DNA of 35,375 bases. Origin: DASXMX01 sp035483795 (lineage in GTDB: Bacteria > Planctomycetota > Phycisphaerae > Tepidisphaerales > Tepidisphaeraceae). Shown here in pieces: positions 1-8,399 of this stretch. Below the pieces are notes generated by a model. It saw only the letters and a list, made by a program, of their open reading frames with translations, ran no database searches and was not told where the DNA came from. A program made the translations under genes and the position numbers. The DNA is taken from assembly GCA_035483795.1 (NCBI GenBank), contig DATHPP010000102.1, positions 1 through 35,375 on the forward strand, written 5' to 3'. The first letter of the stretch is position 1; the number at the start of each line of letters is the position of its first letter.

Positions 1-1341
1 CCCATTATTAAAGACGGCCAGCTCTCCCGTAAGCGTAAGCGATCCCGTGCCGCTGACGTTGAGGGTACCCGTGCCGCCGGCAACGCTGCCGCCCCCAACC
101 GTCGCGGCTTGGCCGCTGAGCGATCCGCCGGAGAGGTTGTAGACGCCCTGGGAACCGGTCATGGCGGCGAGCCAGAGCCGGCCCGACGCTCCGAGGTTGT
201 TGCTGCCGCCGCTCTGGTTGAAGTGGCCTACCGCCTGATCGCCCACAATCTCAAGGCCGCTGTTGGCGTTGAGGACACCGGTGCCCGATAGCGAGTAGCT
301 GCCGACACTCGATGTCTGGCTTGCCACGACCAGGTTGCTGGTCGAATTGGTCCCGCCGGTCTGGACGAAAGTGCCCGTGCCGGAGTAAGCGACGTTTTCG
401 CTGGGCGCCGACAGCAAGCCAGCCGAAAGAGTGTAAATACCCACTCCGGCGGTCTGGCTGCCGATTATCGGCTGGTCGCCGACCGTCAGAAAATTCGTGA
501 TGCTGTGGGTTCCCCCGGACTGGGCAAATGTTCCCACGCCCTGATATCCGACCGATTCCTGGTATGCCGCCAGCGTCCCGCCCGAGAGAACGTACGCGCC
601 GCCGCTGCCGCTGAAGTAACCCATATAAAGCCACGAGCTGCTGGTATGGGTGCCGCCCGATTGGGTGAAAGTGCCCGCACCGCCATAACCAACGTACTCC
701 AAACTGCTGACGGTCAGAGTGCCACCCGGAGAAAGCGAATATAACCCTCCGGCGCTACTGCTACCGGCCAGGAAAAGGCTGAAGAAGCTCGCGCTGCCGC
801 CGGTTTGCTTGAAGGTGCCCAGCCCGGTGAAGCCCACGTACACATTATCATTCGCGGTGTTCACCAGGCTGGCGCCGCTTCCCAGCAGGTAAGTTCCCTG
901 GCTGCCGGACGAGTACCCGAGATAGATCGAACCGGCAAACGAGTTCGTCGCGGCGGTCTGATTGAAAGTGGCGATGCCGGTATTGCCGATCGTCTCGTTG
1001 CCGGCAAAGAGGTTGTCTGCTGCCGTTCCCTGATTCAGCACAACGCCGACCGTACTGCTGCCGTCCAGCGTAAGAGAGGAGATAGCGGTGAGGGACGTGT
1101 AGCTCCCGTCGAACGTAACGGAAAAGAGACTGGTGGGCGACTGGGTAATGTTGACGGTGTCGCCGACAGTGGGAACGAGACTGGTGTTCCAGTGGCTGGC
1201 GGTGTTCCAGTCCTGACCGCTGGTGCCGATGAAACTGTCGGTGTTGGCGGCGCGGGACAATAAGGGCGTCGCGGTCACTGCGGCCAACAGCACAGACGCA
1301 CCCCGGCGGTGCGCCCGCCGACGAGCAATTTCCCCGTTCAT
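1..1341 (-). CDS. Partial exported beta-strand-repeat protein (C-terminus beyond left edge)
   Basis: This frame is open from an ATG at 1341 to the window edge, at least 447 codons with no stop. The start is supported by GGGAAGGGAG ending 4 bases before the ATG. Residues 1-33 look like a signal peptide: basic start (RRRAHRRG), hydrophobic stretch (SVLLAAVTATPLL) and a possible cleavage after SRA. The rest is rich in Gly, Ser, Thr and Asn. It is built from about seven imperfect repeats of roughly 45-50 residues, each with a GTFxQSGGT segment and a GxYxLSGGxL segment (for example GAGTFTQSGGT, GVGTFAQSGGT, GTGTFVQTGGT). Such repeats are typical of autotransporter-associated or PEP-CTERM beta-helix surface proteins. 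The C-terminus, which would show an anchor or sorting signal, is missing. Surface or extracellular location is inferred. It is divergent from the TPR gene at 1519. Confidence 0.85.
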   Translation of the reverse strand, partial: MNGEIARRRAHRRGASVLLAAVTATPLLSRAANTDSFIGTSGQDWNTASHWNTSLVPTVGDTVNITQSPTSLFSVTFDGSYTSLTAISSLTLDGSSTVGVVLNQGTAADNLFAGNETIGNTGIATFNQTAATNSFAGSIYLGYSSGSQGTYLLGSGASLVNTANDNVYVGFTGLGTFKQTGGSASFFSLFLAGSSSAGGLYSLSPGGTLTVSSLEYVGYGGAGTFTQSGGTHTSSSWLYMGYFSGSGGAYVLSGGTLAAYQESVGYQGVGTFAQSGGTHSITNFLTVGDQPIIGSQTAGVGIYTLSAGLLSAPSENVAYSGTGTFVQTGGTNSTSNLVVASQTSSVGSYSLSGTGVLNANSGLEIVGDQAVGHFNQSGGSNNLGASGRLWLAAMTGSQGVYNLSGGSLSGQAATVGGGSVAGGTGTLNVSGTGSLTLTGELAVFNNG

Positions 1342-1378
1342 CGTTCTCCCTTCCCAGCGATCTGAAGCCCCAATTATC

Positions 1379-1393
1379 TGACGCGACGCGTCA
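1379..1393. promoter_or_regulatory. Palindrome between divergent genes, possible operator
   Basis: TGACGCGaCGCGTCA is a perfect inverted repeat with 7-base arms around one central base. It lies in the spacer between the minus-strand gene starting at 1341 and the plus-strand gene starting at 1519. Size and position fit a dimeric regulator site, but this is inference. No convincing -35/-10 pair was found next to it. Confidence 0.35.
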
Positions 1394-1518
1394 CGGAATC
1401 GTAACAGAATCTCCCGTTTGCAGCAAAGTAAGTTTTCGCAATCTACGCGGCAGCATACTAACAATCGCGTTTGGCGGTATCCTTTCCCAGATGCTTCAGG
1501 ACTCCCTTATCCCGCTGT

Positions 1519-3450
1519 ATGTCTGACCAATCTATCGATGCCGCGATTCGCCAGCACTCTGCCGGGAATTTGGCCGCGGCCGAGGCGATGTATCGCAGCA
1601 TTCTTGGCCAGAAGCCCGATCATCCCGGCGCGCTGCACTTGCTCGGCGTGGCCCTGAGCCAGCAGGGGAACAAGCGGTCGGCGATCGATTACATCAGCCG
1701 GGCGATCGCGATTAATCCGCAGGTTGCCGATTTTCACGCCAACCTGGCGCTGGTCCATCTGGAAAATGGCGAGCCGGACAAGGCGCTGATTGCCTGCCAG
1801 CGGACGCTTGCCCTTCAGCCCAATCATGTCGATGCCCTGCATCAACTGGGCAACGCCCTCAAGCAACTGGGCCGGGCGGAGGAATCGATCGAACCATACC
1901 AGCGGGCGATCGCGCTGCGGCCGGATTTTGTGATGGCGATGGGAAATCTGGCCGAGTCGCTTCGCAAGATCGGCCGCAATGCCGAGGCGGACGCGCTGAC
2001 GGAGCGCGTCCTCGCGCTTTCGCCCGGCGATCCCAAGGCCCTGGCCGCTCGCGGTGAATCGCTTCTGCGGCAAAAGAAAAACAGCGAGGCCGCCGAGGCG
2101 TTCCGCGCGATGACGCAGAAGTGGCCCAGCGAATGGGCCGGTTACAACGGCCTGGGCGTCGCGCTCTACGGGCTGGGCAAGTTCGACGAAGCGATCGCGC
2201 TGTACGAGAAAGCCGCGGCGCTGTCCCCCGAAAATCCGGGCCCCTTGAACAATCTTGGCTACGCGAGCGTCGGCCAGGGGCGGATCGACGAAGGAATCCC
2301 TTTCTATCGCGAGGCCCTGTCGATCCGGCCGGATTTCGCGGATGCGCACAACAATCTCGGCAACGCCCACCTGGCGAAGCTCGATCTGGACGCGGCGATG
2401 CGCTCGTACGAAGACGCGTTGTATTTTCAGCCGGACCATTCGGATGCGCACTGGAACCGCGCGCTGCTGCACTTGCTTCGCGGGGAATTCGAGCGCGGGT
2501 GGCTCGAGTACGAATGGCGCTGGCTGAAATTTCCCGAGGTCCGCCGGTATTTCGCCAAGCCATTGTGGGATGGCTTCGACATCGCGGGCAAAACGATCCT
2601 GCTGCACGCCGAGCAGGGCTTTGGCGATACGATCCAGTTCGTGCGACTCGCCCCGCTGGTTGCCGCGCGCGGAGCGACGGTAAATCTGGAATGCCAGCCG
2701 GAGTTGGAAGGACTGTTGCAGCACGTGCCCGGCGTCGCCCGCACGGTATCGTGTGGCGATCGGCTTCCGCCGTTTGATGTCCACTGTCCGTTGCTGAGCC
2801 TTCCGCGGGCGCTGGGGATTGGCGTCAAAAATATTCCCGCCGAGGTTCCGTACCTTCAGGTCGATCAGAATCTCTCTCGCAAATGGGGACGAAAGCTGAA
2901 AGATCACGACGGTTACCGAATAATCGGTGTCGTCTGGGCCGGGGCCAGAACTCACCGGCGCGACACCGAGCGTTCGATCCCCATCGAGTCGCTCGCGCCG
3001 CTGAATCAAATCCAGGGCGTGCGGCTGTTCAGCCTTCAGAAGGAAGTTGCCCCACAAGGGATCCGAGTGCCGGGAATGGTGGATTTCACTACTGAATTGC
3101 ACGATTTTGCCGACACGGCGGCGTTCATCGCCAACCTCGATCTGGTGATCGGCGTCGACACCGCCGTCGTTCACTTGGCCGGGGCGCTGGGCCGCAAGGT
3201 CTGGACGCTGCTCCCATATTCGCCGGACTGGCGATGGCTCCTGAACCGCGACGACAGCCCCTGGTATCCGACGATGCGACTGTTCCGCCAGCCGGGCCCC
3301 GGAGATTGGGCGACGGTCGTCGGCAACGTGGTGGAATCGCTCAGCGCCGAAGGCTGCCGCGGAGCGAATCGGGAGGGCGAGGCTCCGGCCGAGCCGAACG
3401 CTCCGGAATCGGGGAGTGCGGCTCGGCCGGAGCCTCGCCCTCCCGGATAA
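1519..3450 (+). CDS. TPR protein with C-terminal GT9-like glycosyltransferase domain
   Basis: From the ATG at 1519 the product is 643 residues. An in-frame TTG at 1471 could add 16 residues, but MSDQSIDAAI looks like the natural start. The first half (about 1-330) is a chain of roughly nine or ten 34-residue tetratricopeptide repeats, with the usual G/A-L-Y-A-P spacing (AHNNLGNAHLAK, ALYFQPDHSDA). The second half (about 345-610) resembles the domain seen in many TPR glycosyltransferase-like proteins. It contains LLHAEQGFGDTIQFVR, IGVVWAG and IGVDTAVVHLAGALG, the last like the heptosyltransferase (GT9) nucleotide-sugar site. A cytoplasmic role in protein or surface-glycan modification is likely but the substrate cannot be told. 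The last about 28 residues are encoded by an inverted repeat (3370-3445) and are probably not part of the fold. The desaturase gene follows after 60 bases. Confidence 0.85.
   Translation: MSDQSIDAAIRQHSAGNLAAAEAMYRSILGQKPDHPGALHLLGVALSQQGNKRSAIDYISRAIAINPQVADFHANLALVHLENGEPDKALIACQRTLALQPNHVDALHQLGNALKQLGRAEESIEPYQRAIALRPDFVMAMGNLAESLRKIGRNAEADALTERVLALSPGDPKALAARGESLLRQKKNSEAAEAFRAMTQKWPSEWAGYNGLGVALYGLGKFDEAIALYEKAAALSPENPGPLNNLGYASVGQGRIDEGIPFYREALSIRPDFADAHNNLGNAHLAKLDLDAAMRSYEDALYFQPDHSDAHWNRALLHLLRGEFERGWLEYEWRWLKFPEVRRYFAKPLWDGFDIAGKTILLHAEQGFGDTIQFVRLAPLVAARGATVNLECQPELEGLLQHVPGVARTVSCGDRLPPFDVHCPLLSLPRALGIGVKNIPAEVPYLQVDQNLSRKWGRKLKDHDGYRIIGVVWAGARTHRRDTERSIPIESLAPLNQIQGVRLFSLQKEVAPQGIRVPGMVDFTTELHDFADTAAFIANLDLVIGVDTAVVHLAGALGRKVWTLLPYSPDWRWLLNRDDSPWYPTMRLFRQPGPGDWATVVGNVVESLSAEGCRGANREGEAPAEPNAPESGSAARPEPRPPG
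3370..3445. repeat. Inverted repeat, EGEAPAEP family
   Basis: Two perfect 27-base arms (3370-3396 and 3419-3445, beginning CGGGAGGGCGAGGCTCCGGC) enclose a 22-base loop. Read in frame, the left arm encodes REGEAPAEP at the end of the TPR protein, and the stop codon falls just after the right arm. A strong RNA hairpin is expected and could act as transcript end or stabiliser; there is no U-run. A decayed relative lies at 16811-16859. Confidence 0.85.
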
Positions 3451-3510
3451 GCAATCCCGGCTTGATTTCGTTCATCGGTGCCGTAACCTCAACCATGAGG
3501 TGATGGGCTC

Positions 3511-4440
3511 GTGACAACCGCAAGACTCAAGACCGATTCGAAGCTGTTCGCCTACTCCCGTTGGGATGCGATCCCGGTGCTCGCGGCAATCGCACAGTTT
3601 GCCTACGTGCTCTTCCTGTTTGTCGCATTCAAGCATCTGTCCTGGTGGTGGCTGGTGCCGCTGGGGCTGATCTATTCGGTCAGCATCTCTTGGAACATCA
3701 ACGGCATCTCCCACAATTTTCTCCACAACCGCTATTTCCGATGGGGCGTCCTGAATCGCTGTTTCAGCATTATGGAATCGATGATGCTGGGCTTTTCGCA
3801 GGTCTTCTACGAGAACATCCATAAGCGGCACCACATCGGCAACGCCGACCTCCCTGGCACCGACGGCAAGACGATCGATCCACTTTCGATCTACAAGCAC
3901 GGCCATGAAGGCCGGGCCGAAAACGTCTGGACCTATACCTTCGTCTCCTACATGCGCGACGATCCGCGCGAGACGTTCAATGACATCTATCGCCTGAGCC
4001 CCAGCGAAGCCTACTGGGGCATCTTCGAGATTATTGCGTTCGTCCTGTTCTTTGGGCTTGGCTTCGTGCTGAACTGGAGGTTCATGTGCTACTTCCTGCC
4101 GTTCTATTACTTCGGGCACTGCCTGTCGTATCTGAACGGCTATTACCTGCACCTGGGCGGCAATCCGGATGTGCCAATCGCCTGGGGAGTCAGCTCCTAT
4201 CACCGGCTTTACAACTGGTTGTGGTTCAACAATGGCTACCACGCCGAGCACCATTACCGCCCGCGGCTGCACTGGACGAGGATGAAGCAGTTCCACAAGG
4301 AGATCGCCGAGCAGCAGCAGGCGGCACGGGTGCGGGTGATCAAGCCGCCGCACGGCCTGGGGTTTCTCGATGAGGACCTGCGCCGGGACCTGAGGGAGGG
4401 AAAAACCCCGGTTCCGGCAACGCCACAACGTGTGGGATGA
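3511..4440 (+). CDS. Membrane fatty acid desaturase family protein
   Basis: The product is 309 residues from a GTG at 3511, preceded by GAGGTGA about 7 bases upstream. All three histidine boxes of the membrane di-iron desaturase superfamily are present: HNFLH at residues 68-72, HKRHH at 104-108 and HAEHH at 244-248. Hydrophobic segments lie at about 19-60 and 168-210, placing the boxes on the cytoplasmic face. The family uses oxygen and a reductant to desaturate or hydroxylate acyl chains or other lipids; the substrate here is unknown. The C-terminal 50 residues are polar. The downstream membrane-protein gene begins 58 bases after the stop (or overlaps it if a GTG at 4430 is used). The upstream neighbour, a glycosyltransferase-like gene, gives no clear hint of substrate. 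Confidence 0.9.
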   Translation: MTTARLKTDSKLFAYSRWDAIPVLAAIAQFAYVLFLFVAFKHLSWWWLVPLGLIYSVSISWNINGISHNFLHNRYFRWGVLNRCFSIMESMMLGFSQVFYENIHKRHHIGNADLPGTDGKTIDPLSIYKHGHEGRAENVWTYTFVSYMRDDPRETFNDIYRLSPSEAYWGIFEIIAFVLFFGLGFVLNWRFMCYFLPFYYFGHCLSYLNGYYLHLGGNPDVPIAWGVSSYHRLYNWLWFNNGYHAEHHYRPRLHWTRMKQFHKEIAEQQQAARVRVIKPPHGLGFLDEDLRRDLREGKTPVPATPQRVG

Positions 4441-4498
4441 GAGTGGCATTTTTGCACAAAACCACCTGCTCAGGCCTCGTCTGCCGATAATTGCTGTG

Positions 4499-5545
4499 AT
4501 GGTCCCACACTCGGGCGGCCACCGGAACTTTGCTCGGCGCGTTCGCCGCCGATTCGTTTTGCTGCGCGCTGTCGAACGTGCCGGGCTGGGTTTGCTGGGC
4601 GGGTGTGCGGCGGGTTTGCCTTTGGTGGCAATCGCGATCTGGCGCGGCTTGCCCGCGGTGCCATTGGCCCTCACCGCAATCTGCCTGGGAATTGCCTGTG
4701 GAATGATCTGGGGATGGCTCACGCGGCCTACCCTCCTGGCCGCCGCCATGGAGGCCGACCGGCAACTGCAATCGGCCGATCTTCTCAGCAGTGCACTGAC
4801 GGTCTCCGCCACGACCGATGATCCGTGGGCGCGCGCGGTTCTCAGGGAAGCAGATCGATGGAGCACCATGCATTCACCGTCCTCCGTGCTGCTCAACCGA
4901 ATGGGCGCCCGCGCCTGGGGCGGGGTCGGCCTGGCGACGGCGCTGCTGATCTTGCTTGCACTTTTGCCAGCCTATGCCAGCCCGACCCGTGCGGGTCAGA
5001 ACGGCGCTGGCAGCGTCAATCTGCTGTCTGAGGAGGGCGCATCGCTACAGTCGCAGCCGAGCCGTCCCGGTTCATTTTCCCGGCGCACGCCGGTGGAACA
5101 GGAGCCCGAGGACGCGCGTCCGAGCCGGATGACCACGAGCGACCAGACCGAGCAAGATCAGATCGCTTCGCAGACCGCCGAAGGGCAAGCGCACGAATCC
5201 GCTTCCCGGTCTGGCGATGCGCGAGGCGCTGGTGAAAGTCATTCCCGAACGAGCAATCAGGAACCGTTGGCCAACCCGCAGACCGCTGCGAAGGGCCGGG
5301 ATCAGTCCGCAAGCGGTCGCGCCGCGGCAGGTGTCGGACAGACCGCCGACCACGCAACATCCGGTGCCGGCGTCACCGCAGCAACCCCTGTCGCACCCCG
5401 TTCCGTTCCAAACGTGCCTCCCTGGAGGTCTAGCCATTGGGCCAGCGACATCGAACACGCCGAGCAGGCCGTGCAATCCGGCCAGGTTCCCGACCAGTAC
5501 CGCGACATGATCCGCGGATACTTCGATCGGGCAAAGGACCGATAA
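4499..5545 (+). CDS. DUF4175-like membrane protein with disordered middle
   Basis: The product is 348 residues from the ATG at 4499; an upstream in-frame GTG at 4430 would overlap the desaturase stop and add 23 residues. It has a basic N-terminus (RRVRRRF), two hydrophobic segments (about 27-47 and 53-73) and a third at about 140-158 (VGLATALLILLALLPAYA). Between them, ADRQLQSADLLSSAL resembles the DRRLGLKDRLSSAL-type segment of planctomycete DUF4175-like proteins. Residues about 175-305 are low-complexity Gln/Ser/Thr/Glu/Ala. The C-terminus (VPDQYRDMIRGYFDRAKDR) is like the short conserved tail found in planctomycete proteins near MoxR/DUF58/VWA genes, which are absent here. Function unknown; anchoring in the inner membrane is likely. 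Confidence 0.7.
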   Translation: MVPHSGGHRNFARRVRRRFVLLRAVERAGLGLLGGCAAGLPLVAIAIWRGLPAVPLALTAICLGIACGMIWGWLTRPTLLAAAMEADRQLQSADLLSSALTVSATTDDPWARAVLREADRWSTMHSPSSVLLNRMGARAWGGVGLATALLILLALLPAYASPTRAGQNGAGSVNLLSEEGASLQSQPSRPGSFSRRTPVEQEPEDARPSRMTTSDQTEQDQIASQTAEGQAHESASRSGDARGAGESHSRTSNQEPLANPQTAAKGRDQSASGRAAAGVGQTADHATSGAGVTAATPVAPRSVPNVPPWRSSHWASDIEHAEQAVQSGQVPDQYRDMIRGYFDRAKDR

Positions 5546-5768
5546 TTCCCCTCAAGCCCGCTGCCAAGGTGGGCCGAAAAGCAGACAAGGCCGAATGCGG
5601 TCGGCGAAGCGATCGATGCGCTAACTCGCGTAAATATCAGGATTTGCATCGCAAATACTTGGGCAATCTTCCGAAGTTGCCACTGCCCTGCGGGCGATAA
5701 TCCTGTCGCACGGCCCTCACGAGACTCTTGTGTGATAGTCTATGATCTGAGAAATTGAAGAGAGCCGT

Positions 5769-7178
5769 ATGCGTGAACTTTTCGTCGAAGATGGTGTCGA
5801 TACTGCATCCCGACCTGTAATGAGCCCGGATGCGGCGCAGGAGATTCGCGACGCGATTGCCGGCCGGCATGTCTGCCCGTTCTGCGGCGCCGTCCGCGAG
5901 GACAACTCCGGCGGCTGCCCGCGATGCTCGATGGAAAACACCTCGGGCTCGCGCCAGGCAACCAAGGCGCGCATCGGCCCGTGGTACGTCTTCCAGTCGC
6001 GCAACCCCGCCGCCCCGGGAATGAAGTTCGATACTTTGCTGGGATTTACCCGCAAGGGCAGGGTGAAAGCGCGGTCGATCGTCCGCGGGCCCACGACGCA
6101 TCAGCTCTGGCGCTTTGCGGCGCATGTCAAAGGCCTGAGCCGCGAATTCGGCATCTGCTACAGTTGCGGCGGCGCGATCGAGCGGACGGCCAGTCTCTGC
6201 CCGCATTGCAACCGTCTTCAGGATCCGCCGGACAACCCGGATGTATTTCTTGAGGGGCAGGAGCTGGAAGCGCCCGCCCGGCCAGTGCCCCGGCGCGACG
6301 CGGCCCCGACACCTCTGGCCGCCGAAGACATTGTCGTTCCCACACCCAAGCAGCAGCGCTCCGCATCGCCGCCCACTCGATCAGAGGATCCCCTGGACGC
6401 ATCACCGCAAGACAAGATCGAGCCTCCGAAAAAGGGCTCGGCGGACGGGTTTCTCTCGCCGCAGGACTTGGCGGCCGCCTTCAATCTGGACTTCCGTCCC
6501 AAGGGCCGCCACGCCCGCCGGATGCAATCGCAAATGCAGCGGCAATATTCCCAGGAGCCGCTGCATCCCGGGATGCCACGCCGGCGGCGCTGGGGCCGCA
6601 CACTTTTCGTGCTTCTTCTGCTGGCGTGCATCGCCGCCGGTTCCTACGTGCTTTATGTCCGCCCCGATCTTCGCGCCCGTGCAAGCGATTGCTTGAACCA
6701 GGGAGTGGCCTGGACGAAACAGAAGTGGGCGCAATGGAAGCCCCCGCCTTCGCCTTCCAGGTCCGCGCCACCTCAGGTCGTTGTTCCGGATCAGACTCCG
6801 GTGCCACAAGCGTCTGCTGCCACGGTTACGACGATGGTGCCGCCGCAAAAAGCGCAACCCCCACAAAAGCCATCGAAACAGGACCAGAGTCTTACGTCGC
6901 AGGGCAAACCCAGCCCGTGGGACCAGCTCTATCAGAACCAGCAGAATCCGCAGCCTCCCCCGAAGGCTGTGCCCGCCTCCGAGTCCGCGGCTCCCCCGCA
7001 GCCGCAGGGATCGATGGATGACATGCGCAAGCTTTACTGGGAAGCCATCGACGCCGAGGCCCAGGGCGATTTTGCCACCGCGGTCAAAAAGTACGAGCAG
7101 ATCAAGCAGATGCCCCAGGACCTCTGGCCGCGCGATCTCGACCTTCGGTTGGATCAGGCCAAAAAGCAGGTGCACTGA
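5769..7178 (+). CDS. Double zinc-ribbon, single-TM protein with C-terminal TPR-like helix pair
   Basis: The product is 469 residues from the ATG at 5769, preceded by GAAGAGA 5 bases upstream. Two zinc ribbons are visible: C36-x2-C39 with C50-x2-C53, and C130-x2-C133 with C144-x2-C147. A Pro/Ser-rich linker follows, then a basic patch (RRRRWGR) and one transmembrane segment at about 278-298. After it comes a Pro/Gln/Lys-rich region that should lie outside the membrane. The C-terminal about 55 residues form a TPR-like helical pair (YWEAIDAEAQGDFATAVKKY). No enzyme motif is seen. A scaffold or sensor anchored in the inner membrane with the zinc ribbons in the cytoplasm is a guess. It ends 18 bases from the convergent scpA stop. 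The 223 bases upstream (5546-5768) hold only a possible -10 box, TATGAT at 5741. Confidence 0.75.
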   Translation: MRELFVEDGVDTASRPVMSPDAAQEIRDAIAGRHVCPFCGAVREDNSGGCPRCSMENTSGSRQATKARIGPWYVFQSRNPAAPGMKFDTLLGFTRKGRVKARSIVRGPTTHQLWRFAAHVKGLSREFGICYSCGGAIERTASLCPHCNRLQDPPDNPDVFLEGQELEAPARPVPRRDAAPTPLAAEDIVVPTPKQQRSASPPTRSEDPLDASPQDKIEPPKKGSADGFLSPQDLAAAFNLDFRPKGRHARRMQSQMQRQYSQEPLHPGMPRRRRWGRTLFVLLLLACIAAGSYVLYVRPDLRARASDCLNQGVAWTKQKWAQWKPPPSPSRSAPPQVVVPDQTPVPQASAATVTTMVPPQKAQPPQKPSKQDQSLTSQGKPSPWDQLYQNQQNPQPPPKAVPASESAAPPQPQGSMDDMRKLYWEAIDAEAQGDFATAVKKYEQIKQMPQDLWPRDLDLRLDQAKKQVH

Positions 7179-7196
7179 GAGTCCGCGGGGGCATGT

Positions 7197-8039
7197 TCAT
7201 GCATCGGTCGCGGTTTCGGGTGTTTCCGATTCTGTAGCCAGGTGCAGCGTCGCGCCAGCGTAGGTTTTTCGATGCTCCTCGGGGGCCTCGATGATCTCCA
7301 GTTCGTCCTCAACGCGATTCTGCTCGACCAGGATCTTTTTTTCCCGGATCAGCTCCAGCAGCGCCAGGAAAACCCCGATCATCTCGCTGCGCCCCTTGCG
7401 CCCGATGATGAGCTGTCGCAGGGTGAGCTTTCCCTCCCGCTTCAATCGATCCTCGATGTCCGCAGCATGCAGATCGATCGGAGTATCGTCATAAAGAACT
7501 TCGTGATACCGCGGCTGGCGAACGCCGACTTCCTTCATCAACCGGTCGAACGCGGTTAGCAGGTCCCAGATCTGCACTTCGTCCAGATCGACCGGAGGGG
7601 GTTCGTCCGATTGTCCTTCCCGATCCGCGGGAACGCGCGGAAACCGGCTCTCATGCTCCTGCTGTTTGCGCCCCAGCAGCGTGGCAGAATCCTTTAGCCG
7701 CTTGTACTCGAGCAGCTGCTGCACGAGCTCGTAACGCGGGTCGGTCAGCTCCTGGGCCGCGGACATTCCATCCTGCTGCGTCGTCGGAGGCGCTTTGGGC
7801 AGCAGCATCGCGGACTTGATTTCCATGAGCGTCGCCGCCATCACCAGGAACTCCCCGGCGACGTTGATATCCAGGCCTTCCCGGTCCTTCATCTCCCGCA
7901 GCATGTGGACATAGGAGAAGTACGAGTCGGTGATCCGGGCGATGGGAATGTCGTAGATATCCAGCTCGTCCCGCTTGATCAGGTAGAGCAGCAGGTCCAG
8001 CGGCCCGTTGTAAACATCCAGTTCGACTCGATATTCCAC
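7197..8039 (-). CDS. scpA: Segregation and condensation protein A
   Basis: The product is 280 residues from a GTG at 8039, with AAGGAC about 6 bases upstream of it. The frame stays open to 8342, but that extension is translated repeat DNA and is not part of ScpA. The N-terminus carries the family core: YNGPLDLLLYLIKRDELDIY, then DIPIARITDSYFSYV and GEFLVMAATLMEIKSAMLLP. The middle is a charged linker, and the C-terminal winged-helix part (LTLRQLIIGRKGRSEMIGVF) should bind the SMC head. ScpA is the kleisin that bridges SMC and ScpB in chromosome condensation. No scpB is adjacent in this window. Length fits the family (about 240-280). Confidence 0.95.
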   Translation of the reverse strand: MEYRVELDVYNGPLDLLLYLIKRDELDIYDIPIARITDSYFSYVHMLREMKDREGLDINVAGEFLVMAATLMEIKSAMLLPKAPPTTQQDGMSAAQELTDPRYELVQQLLEYKRLKDSATLLGRKQQEHESRFPRVPADREGQSDEPPPVDLDEVQIWDLLTAFDRLMKEVGVRQPRYHEVLYDDTPIDLHAADIEDRLKREGKLTLRQLIIGRKGRSEMIGVFLALLELIREKKILVEQNRVEDELEIIEAPEEHRKTYAGATLHLATESETPETATDA

Positions 8040-8109
8040 GCACCGTCCTTGGTTTGAGGTTCGGTTGATTTTAATGGCACTCGTTCGATAATCCACACAG
8101 GGCTGCGCA

Positions 8110-8170
8110 AATGACGAAATCCGAATGACGAATGACGAATCAAATCCGAATGGCGAAAGCTCGAATGACC
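8110..8170. repeat. Degenerate short tandem repeat (CGAATGAC type)
   Basis: This stretch repeats variants of TCCGAATGACGAA: ATGACGAA, CGAATGACG, AATGACGAATC, CCGAATGGCGAA and CGAATGACC. It lies upstream of scpA and next to the larger composite palindrome at 8217-8380. Together they fill the roughly 360 bases between scpA and kdsD (8040-8399), in which I see no gene. Confidence 0.6.
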
Positions 8171-8239
8171 AAACGAAGGCGTCACGAGTCTCTCGTGCGA
8201 TCAACCTCTCTTTCCCCCTCTCCCTCCGGGAGAGGAACT

Positions 8240-8341
8240 TGTGGCACAGCCGCCCTCGGCTGTGTTCGATCGGAGGTAGAAGAGCGTTCGTCGAAGAACT
8301 TCCGCCGGTGGCGGAACACAGCCGAGGGCGGCTGTGCCACA
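8240..8341. repeat. Composite palindrome, family A copy 1
   Basis: Perfect 28-base arms at 8240-8267 and 8314-8341 begin with TGTGGCACAGCCGCCCTCGG and enclose a 46-base loop. The element sits in a larger frame: CCTCTCCCTCCGGGA at 8217-8231 on the left and CCCTCACCCCAACCCTCT at 8346-8363 on the right. Both flanks recur at the copy near 18955. This element, not a gene, accounts for the open frames across the scpA-kdsD spacer. Confidence 0.85.
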
Positions 8342-8399
8342 ATGTCCCTCACCCCAACCCTCTGCCGGACGGAGAGGGGGAAAGCCCGCGCCCTTCGAC

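Noticed and set aside
1507..3174. Long open frame (555 codons) antisense to the TPR gene
   Set aside because: Its translation is Arg/Gln-rich without domain features, while the plus strand encodes clear TPR and GT9-like motifs; it is a high-GC shadow.
8040..8342. Extension of ScpA to an upstream start at 8342
   Set aside because: The added residues are translated palindrome and short tandem repeat, and a GTG with a ribosome site at 8039 gives the normal family start.
8217..8380. A small gene between scpA and kdsD
   Set aside because: All open frames here come from inverted repeats that recur at 18955 and 22493.
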